Shown: positions 43,399-52,864, counted from the stretch's first letter. The stretch: 64,000 nucleotides of DNA from Robbsia sp. KACC 23696 (GCF_039852015.1 NZ_CP156626.1:1956249-2020248), one strand, 5' to 3'. Notes: generated by a model from the sequence alone, not told the origin. Numbers and translations are program-made.

Positions 43399-43411
43399 GT
43401 AATGTTATTAC
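43399..43411. promoter_or_regulatory. Palindrome GTAATGTTATTAC, candidate RpiR/HexR-type operator
   Basis: A 5-bp perfect inverted repeat with 3-bp centre, 14 bp before the MFS start codon. It closely follows the known operator pattern of RpiR-family regulators such as HexR (TGTAATNNNATTACA). An RpiR gene lies directly downstream of the MFS gene, which supports a repressor site. Position near the ribosome site would block transcription. Confidence 0.6.
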
Positions 43412-43424
43412 CTAGGGAGAGGTG

Positions 43425-44738
43425 ATGCAATCTCATGCAACGGCAGTGAATAACGGGACGGAATCGCTTGCGCGCAAGCGCGCCGCCTACGGCGCATCGG
43501 TCGGAACGCTGATCGAATATTACGATTACTACCTGTATGGCCTGGCGGCGGCCACGATTTTCCCGAAAGTGTTTTTCCCGGGCCATGACGTGACGATGGC
43601 GCAGCTGGCGTCGTTCGCCTCGTTTGCCGTCGGCTTTTTGCTGCGCCCGTTGGGCGGCATCGTGTTCGGGCATATCGGCGACCGTGTCGGCCGTAAAGCC
43701 GCGCTGATGATCACCGTGATCGGCATGGGGCTTGCAACCGCCGCGATCGGCCTGATCCCGTCCGCGCAACACTGGGGCGCCCTGTCGCCGTTGCTACTGA
43801 TCGTATGTCGCAGCTTTCAAGGCCTATTCGTCGGTGGCGAGATGGGCGGCGCCGCGACACTGATCGTCGAGCATGCGCCGCCCGGCAAGCGCGGCTTCTA
43901 CGGCTCCCTGCTGATCGTCGGCGCCGGCATCGCGAATGTCCTCTCGGCCGGCCTGATGGCCTTGCTCGCACGCAATCAAACGTGGTTCCTGGATTGGGGA
44001 TGGCGGCTGCCGTTTCTGTTCTCGCTCGTGCTGGTGCTCATCGCCACGGTGCTTCGGTCGCGTATCGAGGAATCGGACGAGTTCAAACAACGACAGCGCG
44101 AGACGCAGCGTGGACAGCAGAAGCGCCGTGCGCCGCTGTTCGAGGCGATCGTCAAGCACCCGAAGAACGTCGTGCTCGGGATTCTGATGGGCCTCGTACA
44201 AAGCATTGCCGGCTACGTCATCCTGACCTTCGGCCTGTCGCTCGTCGTCAAGCAAGGCGTGTCGCCGCAAGTCGGTTTCATCGGCACCTTCATCGTCGGC
44301 ATACTGCAGATCTTCATGGCACCGGCCTGGGGCGCGCTGTCCGATCGCATCGGCCGGCGCACGCTGTATATCGCCGCGGCCATCGCCCTCGCCGTCTTCG
44401 TCTATCCGGTCCTGCTGCTCTACCAAACCAAAGAGCCCATGCTGATCTGGCTCGGCATGGTCATCGGTTTCGTCATACCGGGCGTGGCGATGCAGGCAAC
44501 GTTCCAGACGATGCTGACGGAGATGTTCGACGTCGCGGCGCGCACGACAGGCGTGGGGCTCGGGTATCAACTGTCCAACGTCTTCGGTGGCGGCTTCGCC
44601 CCGATGATCTGCGTGGCCCTGGTCGCCTCGGCGGGCGGTGCGGTGTGGCCGGTCTTGATCTACGTCTCGGTGATTGCCGCGGTCAGTGTGCTGGCGACGA
44701 TCTTTGCCTCACTGCGGCCGGACCACGCGATAAAATAG
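43425..44738 (+). CDS. MFS transporter, metabolite:H+ symporter (MHS) type
   Basis: A 437-residue MFS carrier of the MHS group: GTLIEYYDYYLYGLAAATIFPKVFFPG at the N-terminus, GHIGDRVGRKAALMITVIGMGLATAAIGLIPSA, and a second-half GALSDRIGRRTLYI. MHS members (ShiA, ProP, CitA, KgtP) import shikimate, proline/betaine, citrate or alpha-ketoglutarate. The start ATG at 43425 with GGGAGAGG upstream is preferred to the GTG one codon earlier. It lies between a RpiR-type operator and the RpiR gene, so it is probably repressed by that regulator. Confidence 0.92.
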   Translation: MQSHATAVNNGTESLARKRAAYGASVGTLIEYYDYYLYGLAAATIFPKVFFPGHDVTMAQLASFASFAVGFLLRPLGGIVFGHIGDRVGRKAALMITVIGMGLATAAIGLIPSAQHWGALSPLLLIVCRSFQGLFVGGEMGGAATLIVEHAPPGKRGFYGSLLIVGAGIANVLSAGLMALLARNQTWFLDWGWRLPFLFSLVLVLIATVLRSRIEESDEFKQRQRETQRGQQKRRAPLFEAIVKHPKNVVLGILMGLVQSIAGYVILTFGLSLVVKQGVSPQVGFIGTFIVGILQIFMAPAWGALSDRIGRRTLYIAAAIALAVFVYPVLLLYQTKEPMLIWLGMVIGFVIPGVAMQATFQTMLTEMFDVAARTTGVGLGYQLSNVFGGGFAPMICVALVASAGGAVWPVLIYVSVIAAVSVLATIFASLRPDHAIK

Positions 44739-44827
44739 GCCTCCGCCGTCGCTGTTTTTTGAGAAACGGCAAGGCACGACCGCGTCGCCGACAAGCGCCG
44801 AGGCCGTGCCGCGCAACTGTGTTTTTG

Positions 44828-45712
44828 ATGACCGATCTACTCAAAAAGCTGCATGACCGCCTGTCCGATCTGCCCGATGCGCAACAACGAGTCGCCCGAT
44901 GTGTTCTGGACGCGCCTCGCGCCGCCGTCGGTGCGACGGTAGAGCAACTGGCGCTGCAAGCCGGCGTGTCGATGCCGACCGTCGTTCGCACATGCCGCGT
45001 CTTCGGGTATGCCTCGGTCAGGGAGTTCATGCTGGCACTGGCGCAGGATCTGGCGGTCACCGGCTCCTACCTGCATCGTAGCGTGCTGCCCGAAGACGGC
45101 ACGCGGCAGGTCGTCAGCAAGATCATTCATGCGGCGGTATCGTCGCTGACGGACCTGAATCGCCTGATCGATATCGCCATGATCGAACGCGTGGTCGAGC
45201 ATCTGGCGACGGCGCATCGCATCGATTGCTACTCCGTCGGCGCCACCTCCACCTTCATGGCGCAGGAATTGCAAAGTCGCCTGTTCCGACTGGGACGCCC
45301 GGCGAATGCGATATTCGACTTCCATCAGCAACTGGTTTCCGCGAACGACCTCGGGCCCGGCGGCGTGGCGTTCGTGATTTCACACGTCGGGCGCATGCCG
45401 CATACCTTGGAAGCGGCCAAATTCGCGCGCGCGCAAGGCGCGATCGTCGTCGCGCTGACGCAGCCCGGCACCCCCTTGGCAAAGATCGCGGATTTGCCGT
45501 TGTTGGTCTCGGTGCCGGAGGATGCGGTCATGCGCGTAGGCACGGAGGCCTATCTCGCGCATCTCGTGGTAATAGAAGCGCTGATGGTCTGTCTGGCGCA
45601 AAAGCTCGGCCCGGGTGCCACGCGTGGCCTGCGCCAGTATCACGATCTTCTCCGCGTCCATGGCTTCGATAGCGCCGAAGGACCGGATCTCGGAACGGAC
45701 ACGACGGCCTGA
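44828..45712 (+). CDS. MurR/RpiR family transcriptional regulator
   Basis: A 294-residue regulator. The N-terminal HTH_6 domain (LPDAQQRVARCVLDAPRAAVGATVEQLALQAGVSMPTVVRTCRVFGYASVREFMLAL, residues 14-70) is followed by a SIS domain (IDCYSVGATSTFMAQELQSRLFRLGRPANAIFD) that normally binds a sugar phosphate. The ATG at 44828 is preferred; a longer frame from 43805 runs through the MFS gene. It directly follows the MHS transporter gene and likely controls it, with the palindrome at 43399 as its site. Its ligand would be a phosphorylated sugar or a related metabolite. Confidence 0.93.
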   Translation: MTDLLKKLHDRLSDLPDAQQRVARCVLDAPRAAVGATVEQLALQAGVSMPTVVRTCRVFGYASVREFMLALAQDLAVTGSYLHRSVLPEDGTRQVVSKIIHAAVSSLTDLNRLIDIAMIERVVEHLATAHRIDCYSVGATSTFMAQELQSRLFRLGRPANAIFDFHQQLVSANDLGPGGVAFVISHVGRMPHTLEAAKFARAQGAIVVALTQPGTPLAKIADLPLLVSVPEDAVMRVGTEAYLAHLVVIEALMVCLAQKLGPGATRGLRQYHDLLRVHGFDSAEGPDLGTDTTA

Positions 45713-45803
45713 GCACACCTCGCCGACCTCGTCCGGCAAGGCACCCCACCCCACAACACCCCAAAACCTCGCATCGCGGCGGCGCCACGATCCAATGCCT
45801 GGC

Positions 45804-46115
45804 TCAGAGTGCGACAGCCTGCAGCGCAAGCTCGCTGTCGCGTCCACGCCGCTTGCGTCGACGCAGCGTCACGGGGGCCTGCGCGATCCCGCTCCACGCC
45901 TCCACCGCGCGACGCACCGCGCAGTCGAAAGACACGTCTTCGACCAGACAGCCGTCATCGATGGTGATGCGCCACACGGTACCGATGCGCGTGCTGCGGA
46001 TGCGGCCATCCTCCATCAAATCCGCGTACCAACGCCACAGACGTGCATCGTCGATATTCGCACTCGCGGCGGCACGCAAACGTGCTATTTCGAGACTATG
46101 GTGATTCGTGCCCAC
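45804..46115 (-). CDS. Small hypothetical protein
   Basis: A 103-residue protein beginning GTG at 46115, supported by AAAGGAG 5 bp upstream. It contains a helical start, DARLWRWYADLMEDGRIRSTRIGTVWRITIDDGC in the middle, and a basic segment near the C-terminus (LRRRKRRGRD). No signal peptide, membrane segment or known motif is seen. It starts 42 bp after the amidohydrolase stop codon (both leftward) and could be its operon partner, or stand alone. I do not recognise the family. Confidence 0.6.
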   Translation of the reverse strand: MGTNHHSLEIARLRAAASANIDDARLWRWYADLMEDGRIRSTRIGTVWRITIDDGCLVEDVSFDCAVRRAVEAWSGIAQAPVTLRRRKRRGRDSELALQAVAL

Positions 46116-46156
46116 CGTCACTCCTTTATGCCGCCGCGGCCTGGGGTTCGCTCATC

Positions 46157-48049
46157 TCAGAATGCAAAGCAACTGCAGCCCAACGCACCCCAGAATCCAT
46201 TGGCGTCGCCGATGGGAACATTGCTGCGCCATGCAAAGGCGTGCGCGTGCTGGTGCACGCCGCAAAGCTTCACGCAGGCATCGCTGCAGGACGGATCCGT
46301 CGCCGCACGTGCTTGCGAGGCGAGCGGCCGATACCGCGCATAGCCGCCGAATTCCGCCACCGGCGACCAGGACGGACTCACCGGCAAAGCCGGCGGCGCC
46401 AATGTCTCGAAATCGCCGTCGGCATAGACGATCCGTCCATTGACCACGGTCAAGTTCGACGTCAGGTGTTTGATGTCGTCTTCGTCGATCGAAAAATAGT
46501 CGTCGCTCAATACCGCGAAGTCGGCGTACTGCCCGACCACCAAGGCCCCCTTCTTGGTTTCATCGTTTGAAAACCAGGCGCTGCCGACCGTGTAGCGCCG
46601 CAACGCTTCCATCCGGTCCAGACGATCGCGTACCGCATACATCTGCGTGCCGCCGACCGTGCGGCCCGACACCATCCAGAACAGCGAAACGAAGGGATTG
46701 AAGCTCGCCACACGCGTCGCATCGGTCCCGGCGCCCACCGGCAGACCGGCCGCCAGCATCTTGCGAATGGGGGGCGTATGTGCGGCGGCTTCGGCGCCGT
46801 AACGGGAAATGAAATACTCGCCTTGATAGGCCATCCGATGCTGCACGGCGATGCCGCCGCCAAGCGCGGCGATTCGATCGATATTGCGTTCGGTGATCGT
46901 CTCGCAATGATCGAAAAACCAGCGCAGGCCATTGAAGGGCGTATCGGCGTCGACGCGTTCGAATACGTCCAGGAAGCGCGCGATCGATTCGTCGTAGGTC
47001 GCGTGCAGCCGGAAAGGCCAGCGGTTTTGTACCAGCAGACGCACCACCGATTCCAGCTCGTCCTCCATCCCGTCGGGAAGATCCGGGCGAGGCTCCAGGA
47101 AGTCCTCGAAATCGGCCGCGGAAAATACCAGCATTTCCCCGGCGCCATTGACCTTCAGAAAATCATCGCCATCGCCCGGGCGCGTCGCCTTGACCCACTT
47201 CGTGAAGTCCTCGATTTCACGCTTCGCGTTTTGCGTGAAGAGGTTGTAGGCGATGCGCATCGTCAGTTCGCCGCGTTTCGCCAGATCCATGATGACGGCA
47301 TAGTCGTCCGGATAGGCCTGATAGCCGCCGCCCGCGTCGATCGCGCTGGTCACGCCGAGGCGATTCAACTCACGCATGAAATGCCGCGTCGAATTCGCCT
47401 GATCGGCGAGTGGCAATTTCGGGCCCTTGGCCAGCGTGGCGTAGAGCAATCCGGCGTTGGGACGCGCGATCAGCATGCCGGTGGGATTACCCCGCTTGTC
47501 GCGTTGAATCTCGCCGCCAGGCGGATTCGGCGTCTCGCTGGTATAGCCGACCGCGCGCAGGGCGGCGGCGTTGAGCAAGGCGCTGTCGTATAGATGCAGG
47601 ATAAAGACCGGCGTATCGGGCGCGATCGCATTGATCTCGTCGAGCGTCGGACCGCGCTTCTCGGCAAACTGAAACTCGTTCCAGCCACCGACGACCCGCA
47701 CCCACTGCGGCGCCGGCGTGCGCGCCACCTGCGCACGCAACATCGCCAGCGCGTCATGCAGCGACGGCACGCCGTCCCAGCGCAGCTCCATATTGAAATT
47801 CAGCCCGCCGCGGATGACGTGCAGATGGGAATCATTGAGGCCGGGGATGACCGTTCGGCCGTTCAAATCGATCCGTCGGGCATCGTCACGCGCCCACGCC
47901 ATCACCTGCGCCTCGCTACCGCTGGCGACGATCTTGCCGTCGGCGATGGCGAGCGCGGTGACGAAGGAACGTCGCGCGTCCTGGGTGGCGATCTTGCCGT
48001 TGTACACCACCAGATCGGCTATGCGGTTCACTTGTTCGACTGCGCTCAT
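46157..48049 (-). CDS. YtcJ-like amidohydrolase (Amidohydro_3 family)
   Basis: A 630-residue metal-dependent hydrolase. The start has DLVVYNGKIATQDARRSFVTALAIADGKIVASG, followed by the metal motif IPGLNDSHLHVIRGG. Later blocks include WFFDHCETITERNIDRIAALGGGIAVQHRMA and GAGTDATRVASFNPFVSLFWMVSGRT. These match YtcJ/exoenzyme-regulatory-protein-like amidohydrolases. The C-terminus bears a conserved cysteine- and histidine-rich tail (CSDACVKLCGVHQHAHAF, then GCSCFAF). AGGA lies 6 bp before the ATG at 48049. The wHTH-ATPase regulator is upstream, 168 bp away. The substrate is unknown; amides or cyclic amides are typical. Confidence 0.9.
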   Translation of the reverse strand: MSAVEQVNRIADLVVYNGKIATQDARRSFVTALAIADGKIVASGSEAQVMAWARDDARRIDLNGRTVIPGLNDSHLHVIRGGLNFNMELRWDGVPSLHDALAMLRAQVARTPAPQWVRVVGGWNEFQFAEKRGPTLDEINAIAPDTPVFILHLYDSALLNAAALRAVGYTSETPNPPGGEIQRDKRGNPTGMLIARPNAGLLYATLAKGPKLPLADQANSTRHFMRELNRLGVTSAIDAGGGYQAYPDDYAVIMDLAKRGELTMRIAYNLFTQNAKREIEDFTKWVKATRPGDGDDFLKVNGAGEMLVFSAADFEDFLEPRPDLPDGMEDELESVVRLLVQNRWPFRLHATYDESIARFLDVFERVDADTPFNGLRWFFDHCETITERNIDRIAALGGGIAVQHRMAYQGEYFISRYGAEAAAHTPPIRKMLAAGLPVGAGTDATRVASFNPFVSLFWMVSGRTVGGTQMYAVRDRLDRMEALRRYTVGSAWFSNDETKKGALVVGQYADFAVLSDDYFSIDEDDIKHLTSNLTVVNGRIVYADGDFETLAPPALPVSPSWSPVAEFGGYARYRPLASQARAATDPSCSDACVKLCGVHQHAHAFAWRSNVPIGDANGFWGALGCSCFAF

Positions 48050-48217
48050 CATCCATCCTTCAGGAAAGTCGGCCGATCCCTCCCGATACGCGCGACGCGC
48101 ACGTCATCGCATCGTTGGGATCCGAAGCGACAGCCTAACCAGTGCAGAATCCCCGGTCCTGACGAAAATCTGAAATGTTCTGAAAGATGTGCGCCCTGCG
48201 TCGGACGCGGATACGCA

Positions 48218-49948
48218 TTACGCGGCGTACCAGAGCGGCATATCGCCGTCATGGCTGAAACGCGCCGCACCCGATGCGGCGTCCGTCGATGCCGCCGACA
48301 TACCGGCGTCGCGCGCCGACTTCGAGACCGGTCTCGGCTTCGTACCCCACGGGGTGCCGCGCCTACCGCTCCAATCGGCCAGCGTGCCCGGCGCCTCGCC
48401 CTCGGCCCGCTCGATCGATTCGAACTTGGCTTGCAGCCGCACGTTTTTGGTATGAAGCAACCAGTTGGCTTCGCCGGCCTCGATCAATTTGTCGAGGGCG
48501 AAATGCCGAGTCGATCGCAGCATGCCATAACGGTTGCCGACGCCTCCACCGCTCGCCTCGCCCGGCAGCGCCGATTCGGTGCGAACCAAGGATTTGGCGA
48601 CCAATCCGTAGAGTGCGTGGAACACGTCTTCGCCGTTCAACCGATTGCAGGAAACGGCATTGCAGGCCGCCCCCAAGGTGAACGCTTGCTCGAAAAGCGA
48701 TAGTCGCCGAAAGACCGCCTGTTCGAAGTCGCTGAGCATGTCATAGCTCCACTGCAGCATCGACTGCAGCGTACGATGCCGGCGCGGCGCGCCGCGCACG
48801 CCATTGGACAACGTCAACATGCTGGCATCGAGCTGCGTCATCAGCGCACCCAGCCCGATCAATTCGGCGCGTTGCGCCGCCAGTTCGATGGCCAGCGGCA
48901 AGCCATCCATCAGACGGCAGACGCTCGCCACCATCTGAATCGGAAACGCCGCATCGTTTTCATGTGCGCTCAGCACGCGCCCGCGTTTCATGAACAACTG
49001 GACCGCGGGACTGCGTCGCGCTTCGGTATCGCTAGCGTGGACGCCCGGCACGGCAAGCGGACCGACACGCCATAAACACTCGCCCGCCATGCCCAGCGGC
49101 TCGCGACTCGTCGCCATCACGCGCATCTCCGGACAGGCGGCCATCGCGTGCTGACACAGGGCGATGGCGGCATCGATATCGCGCTCGCAACTCTCGAGCA
49201 CCAGCAGGACCGGCCCGGAACGGCCTGCCGTGTCGGGCCAATGCCGAGGGTGATTGCCCCGAATACTGTTTGCGCCGTGGGGCGCGTCGCGATCATCCCC
49301 CTTGCGCGCATCGTCGGGGTCGGCGACGTCGGCAAGGTCGAGGCACTCCAGGCGCGCCCCGGTCCGCTCGCACCAGCTCCGAGCGAATGCAAACGCCAAT
49401 GCCGTCTTCCCGACGCCCCCTGGACCGAGCAGCGTCACGAAGGGCTCCGCCGAAAACCGCTCCATCAGGTCCGCCAGCATCGATTCGCGGCCGATCAGAA
49501 GCGGACCCCGTACCACGCGTTGCAAGGTAGGCGACAGCGGATGCTGCGGCACGGGCGCCATCGGCGTCGCCATCACCGTCACGGCGCCGACCTCGCCAAC
49601 GGTTGCGCCGATGCCCTGCATCGCCTCGGCGGCATGGTTCGCCTCCGTCACTGCGACGGGCACGCTGTCGGGCGCCGCCAGCCGATAACCCCGGCCGGCA
49701 ATCGTTTTGATCCATGCTTTGCCCAACAACTTGCGCAGCGCGGAGACATGGACCTGAATATTGTTATCGATGACCACCGCATGCGGCCAGACGGCGGCCA
49801 GGATGGCATCCTTGGACACGATGCCTCCGTCGGCCGCGATCAGCAGCTCGAGGATGTCGAACGCCCGCATGCTGATAGGCTGCGGGATGCCATCAAGATA
49901 GACTTCGCGTCGTGCCAGCGACACGTCCAGCCGATCGAATCGGTGCAT
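48218..49948 (-). CDS. Winged-helix (OmpR-type) regulator fused to a P-loop ATPase
   Basis: A 576-residue regulator. Residues 1-92 are an OmpR/PhoB-type DNA-binding domain (VSLARREVYLDGIPQPISMRAFDILELL and IQVHVSALRKLLGKAWIKTIAGRGYRL). A linker to about 145 follows, then a STAND/NB-ARC-like ATPase with RGPLLIGRESMLADL and Walker A GPGGVGKT at 175-182, and LVLESCERDIDAA as the Walker B area. The C-terminal part is helical (DGLPLAIELAAQRAELIG). The ATG at 49948 follows GAGCGAG; the longer frame is rejected. The gene precedes a YtcJ-like hydrolase on the same strand, which it probably controls. The ligand is unknown. Confidence 0.9.
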   Translation of the reverse strand: MHRFDRLDVSLARREVYLDGIPQPISMRAFDILELLIAADGGIVSKDAILAAVWPHAVVIDNNIQVHVSALRKLLGKAWIKTIAGRGYRLAAPDSVPVAVTEANHAAEAMQGIGATVGEVGAVTVMATPMAPVPQHPLSPTLQRVVRGPLLIGRESMLADLMERFSAEPFVTLLGPGGVGKTALAFAFARSWCERTGARLECLDLADVADPDDARKGDDRDAPHGANSIRGNHPRHWPDTAGRSGPVLLVLESCERDIDAAIALCQHAMAACPEMRVMATSREPLGMAGECLWRVGPLAVPGVHASDTEARRSPAVQLFMKRGRVLSAHENDAAFPIQMVASVCRLMDGLPLAIELAAQRAELIGLGALMTQLDASMLTLSNGVRGAPRRHRTLQSMLQWSYDMLSDFEQAVFRRLSLFEQAFTLGAACNAVSCNRLNGEDVFHALYGLVAKSLVRTESALPGEASGGGVGNRYGMLRSTRHFALDKLIEAGEANWLLHTKNVRLQAKFESIERAEGEAPGTLADWSGRRGTPWGTKPRPVSKSARDAGMSAASTDAASGAARFSHDGDMPLWYAA

Positions 49949-50158
49949 GATGTTCTCGCTCAATAAACAGCGCTCCAAGCTCGAATGATCCGGATATAAC
50001 CACCGCCCGGACGCAATGCGTATCGGGCGCGTGGGGCATCCTAGCCCGGCACGATGGATCCGTCTTGGCGAATACTGACCCGTTTTGTCGAAAATTGCGC
50101 CGAAGCGGGCATCATGGCCGTCGGATGCCGCACGTGCGACGCGTCGATCCGCGCGCCC

Positions 50159-51097
50159 TCACCGCCGACTTTCCGACATGATCCCATGGCGACGTCGCCA
50201 CTGGCCCGGCGAGACGCCGACGACCTTGGAGAAGACGCGCGTGAAATGCGCTTGATCGGAAAATCCGCAGGCACTGGCCACATCGACCAGCGTCATCGCA
50301 CCCTGCGCCAGCCACACCTGCGCACGCGCAATACGTTGGGTCAGTTGCCATTGGTACGGCGTCTGCCCCATCGATCCCCGAAACGCCCGAATGAAATAGC
50401 TCGGGGATAGCCGACATTCGGCGGCGATCGACTCGATCGATACCCCGACGCCGGCACCGGTGGCGCTCAGCAACTCTTTCGCACGCGCCACCTGCGGCGC
50501 CGACAGAACGGCACGGCGCGGCTGGGTCGTGACAGGGCTGCCCGCGTATTGCGAGACGAGATGGCAGCCTACCGCCAAGCCGATCTGTTCCAAAAAAAGC
50601 GCCTGCGAGTCGTCCGGCAAGGCAAAAGCCGGCAGCATGGCGCGCATCAGATGCCCGAGCGTATCGTCGCGACAGCCGGTGCGATTGCGCAAACCGCCGA
50701 CGGGGCGCCGCGTGACATCGGCGCCGAGCCGCGCCAGCCAGTCGTGACTGAATTCCACCAGCATGAAATCGAAGGCGCCCGACAGCGCCGCGCGATAGGG
50801 ATCCGCGAAATCGCGGATATAGATCGCGTTTTCCGAGAAATCATGGGTCGCGGCACTCCGGCCGCGCAGGAGTCGGCGTCGATGGCCGCCGCGCAGGGAG
50901 ACGCCCAGCAGAAAGCCGCGATCCGCCGCCGGCGTTTCGACCTCGATGGCGACATCCTGCCCCGCGTATTTACGATGAAAACGAAGGGCACCCGCGTCGC
51001 GTTGCCGACTCAAGGTCAGGCGATCCAGTGCGCAGCCCAATCCATCCACCGGTGCGGCGGAGGGTAAGACGTCGTGGCATCGATTCTCGGTGATCAC
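50159..51097 (-). CDS. AraC family transcriptional regulator
   Basis: A 312-residue regulator with an N-terminal sensor domain (about 1-195) and a C-terminal AraC domain: SIESIAAECRLSPSYFIRAFRGSMGQTPYQW and MTLVDVASACGFSDQAHFTRVFSKVVGVSPGQWRRRHG (second helix-turn-helix with the conserved GFSDQ-HFTRVFS). It sits 210 bp upstream of the wHTH-ATPase gene on the same strand, with no clear target beside it on the other side, where a broken gene lies. It may act on distant genes or on the YtcJ unit. Confidence 0.92.
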   Translation of the reverse strand: MITENRCHDVLPSAAPVDGLGCALDRLTLSRQRDAGALRFHRKYAGQDVAIEVETPAADRGFLLGVSLRGGHRRRLLRGRSAATHDFSENAIYIRDFADPYRAALSGAFDFMLVEFSHDWLARLGADVTRRPVGGLRNRTGCRDDTLGHLMRAMLPAFALPDDSQALFLEQIGLAVGCHLVSQYAGSPVTTQPRRAVLSAPQVARAKELLSATGAGVGVSIESIAAECRLSPSYFIRAFRGSMGQTPYQWQLTQRIARAQVWLAQGAMTLVDVASACGFSDQAHFTRVFSKVVGVSPGQWRRRHGIMSESRR

Positions 51098-51377
51098 GGG
51101 CGTATTCTCCGAAAACGTCGAAAACGCGATAAGCGCGCGTTCTCCAGCACGCTTAACTGTAGTAATGCGTAGTAAAGTGCGGCACGCGGCGCGCCATTGA
51201 TCGCATGCGTGCCGCAGTATAAATCATGTCGATTTTCCGTGCTGCGATGCAGTGTGCCGTTTGTGCCCGGCATCTCGGGCGAGCACCTTTTATGTCGCGC
51301 GACACCGTCCCACTATGTGGCAAGGTGGCTTGTCCTTCCCCGCGTCGTGCCTTGCCGACCGACGACGGGCTGGTCGA

Positions 51378-51978
51378 TCGGCTGCGCAGCAATTCCCGCT
51401 TGGCGATGATGTCGCGGCGATAATCGATCATCGCGTCGTGCGCATGATCGCGTGCTTTTTCCAGGCGTTCGCGCGTGGGCGACTCGCTTGGAAACGCCCC
51501 GAAAAACGTCAGGTAGTCGGCGCGATAGCTTTGCGGCGGCTACGCCTCGTAATCGCGGTTGTCCTGATCGGTGTTGTCCCAATCCAAGAAGGCCGGGGCA
51601 TGGCGTTTCATCGCCTTGCTCAGCGCGACATGCGTCAGGTAGATGGCCGTGCAGCCGGCGCTGTTACGCACCTGCCCGCGCAGGTAGGTCATGCAGTGCT
51701 CCGGCGCATCGAGCCAATGCGCCATCACCGATGTCGTGAGAAGGGGCGCCTCCTGGATATCGACGTTGCTTGCGGGCAAATTCATCACGGCCACGCGATG
51801 GACATGCTCGCTGACCAACGCGCGCAGATTCGCGATGGTCGGCCGGTCGAGCGTGATCGGTCAGCGTCGCGCCGTCGGGCACGTGGATCGTCTGGCCGTC
51901 CGCCGCCAGCGTGACGCTCGGCGCACGCGGCACTGCGGGAACGGGTATCGCCGACGCCGCAGATGCCGCGGATGCCAC
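51378..51978 (-). pseudogene. Broken gene: frameshift and in-frame stop, unknown family
   Basis: Three coding-like pieces read leftward. The first (51978 to about 51850) gives VPRAPSVTLAADGQTIHVPDG. A shift of reading frame near 51850 leads to a second piece, with LDRPTIANLRALVSEHV and APEHCMTYLRGQVRNSAG, ending at a TAG at 51540-51542. In the same frame after that stop the sequence again looks coding (YRADYLTFFGAFPSESPTR, RERLEKARDHAHDAM) to about 51378. All three together would make roughly 200 residues. I cannot identify the family. Flanking DNA to 51097 shows nothing further. Confidence 0.55.
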
Positions 51979-52027
51979 GCGCTCCGCGGTGCCGAAGACG
52001 ACGTGCGCGCGTCGGATAGATGGGCGC

Positions 52028-52864
52028 TCAGGTTTTTGGGATAAGCGACACTTCGCGCAGCGCTTCGGGCGTTGCCGTGCCGAAACCGAAGAATTCGAGA
52101 TAGGCCGGGATCATCTCGTACAACATATCGGTACCGACCTGGACCTGACAGCCCTTTTCCCGCGCCGCCTGCAGTAGCGGCGTATAGACCTTCGTCATCA
52201 CGACTTCACCCACGAAGGTTTCCGGCGCGATGCGATCGACATCGAACGGGATCGGATCGCCTTCCTTCATGCCCAGCGGCGTCGCATTGACGATCAGGTC
52301 ATAGCCGTGCGGATCGCGTGAGCCGACATCGACGCGCAAAGCGGGATAGTGCTGCTTCAGCCGCCCCGCCAGCGCATCGACGCTCTGGGTCTGGGTATCG
52401 AAGAGCATCATCTCGGCGACGCCCGCGCCGGCCAGCGACGCGGCAATGGCGGAGCCGACACCCCCGCTGCCTAGCACCAGCACGCGCGCGCCCTGCAGGA
52501 CCTTGCCTTTGCGCAACACGCCGCGCACGAAGCCCGCGCCGTCGAACTGGTCGCCCAGCAGGCTCCCGTCCGGGCGCTTGAGAATCGCGTTGCAGGCACC
52601 GGCGATCGCCGCTGTAGGCGTGACCTCGTCCATCAATTCGCTGGTGACGATCTTATGCGGCATCGTCACCAGCGCGCCGGTGATGTTGGTCAACTTGAAC
52701 AACGTCGGTATGAAGCTGCGATAGTCGTCGGGCACCACGCCCATCGGCACCACCACCGCGTCGATGCCCTGCTTGTCGAACCAAGGATTGTAGATCAGCG
52801 GTGCCTTGAAACCCTCGGTCGGATAACCGAGGTGCGCGATCAACGTCGTCTTTCCGGAAATCAT
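52028..52864 (-). CDS. Shikimate dehydrogenase-like protein
   Basis: A 278-residue oxidoreductase of the AroE family. The substrate motif GALVTMPHK holds the catalytic lysine, GACNAI the conserved asparagine, DQFDGAGFVRG the catalytic aspartate, GSGGVGSAIA the NAD(P) loop and NATPLGM the C-terminal binding loop. GGAG lies 6 bp before the ATG at 52864; a longer frame to 52999 is rejected. The gene is followed upstream by an MFS carrier gene with a 49-bp gap, both leftward. The pair fits uptake and dehydrogenation of shikimate or quinate, as in hydroaromatic catabolism; the housekeeping AroE role is less likely here. Confidence 0.88.
   Translation of the reverse strand: MISGKTTLIAHLGYPTEGFKAPLIYNPWFDKQGIDAVVVPMGVVPDDYRSFIPTLFKLTNITGALVTMPHKIVTSELMDEVTPTAAIAGACNAILKRPDGSLLGDQFDGAGFVRGVLRKGKVLQGARVLVLGSGGVGSAIAASLAGAGVAEMMLFDTQTQSVDALAGRLKQHYPALRVDVGSRDPHGYDLIVNATPLGMKEGDPIPFDVDRIAPETFVGEVVMTKVYTPLLQAAREKGCQVQVGTDMLYEMIPAYLEFFGFGTATPEALREVSLIPKT

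Noticed and set aside
46778-48703. Rightward frames opposite the YtcJ-like hydrolase
   Set aside because: The hydrolase on the minus strand shows catalytic motifs and a proper start; the plus frames have none.
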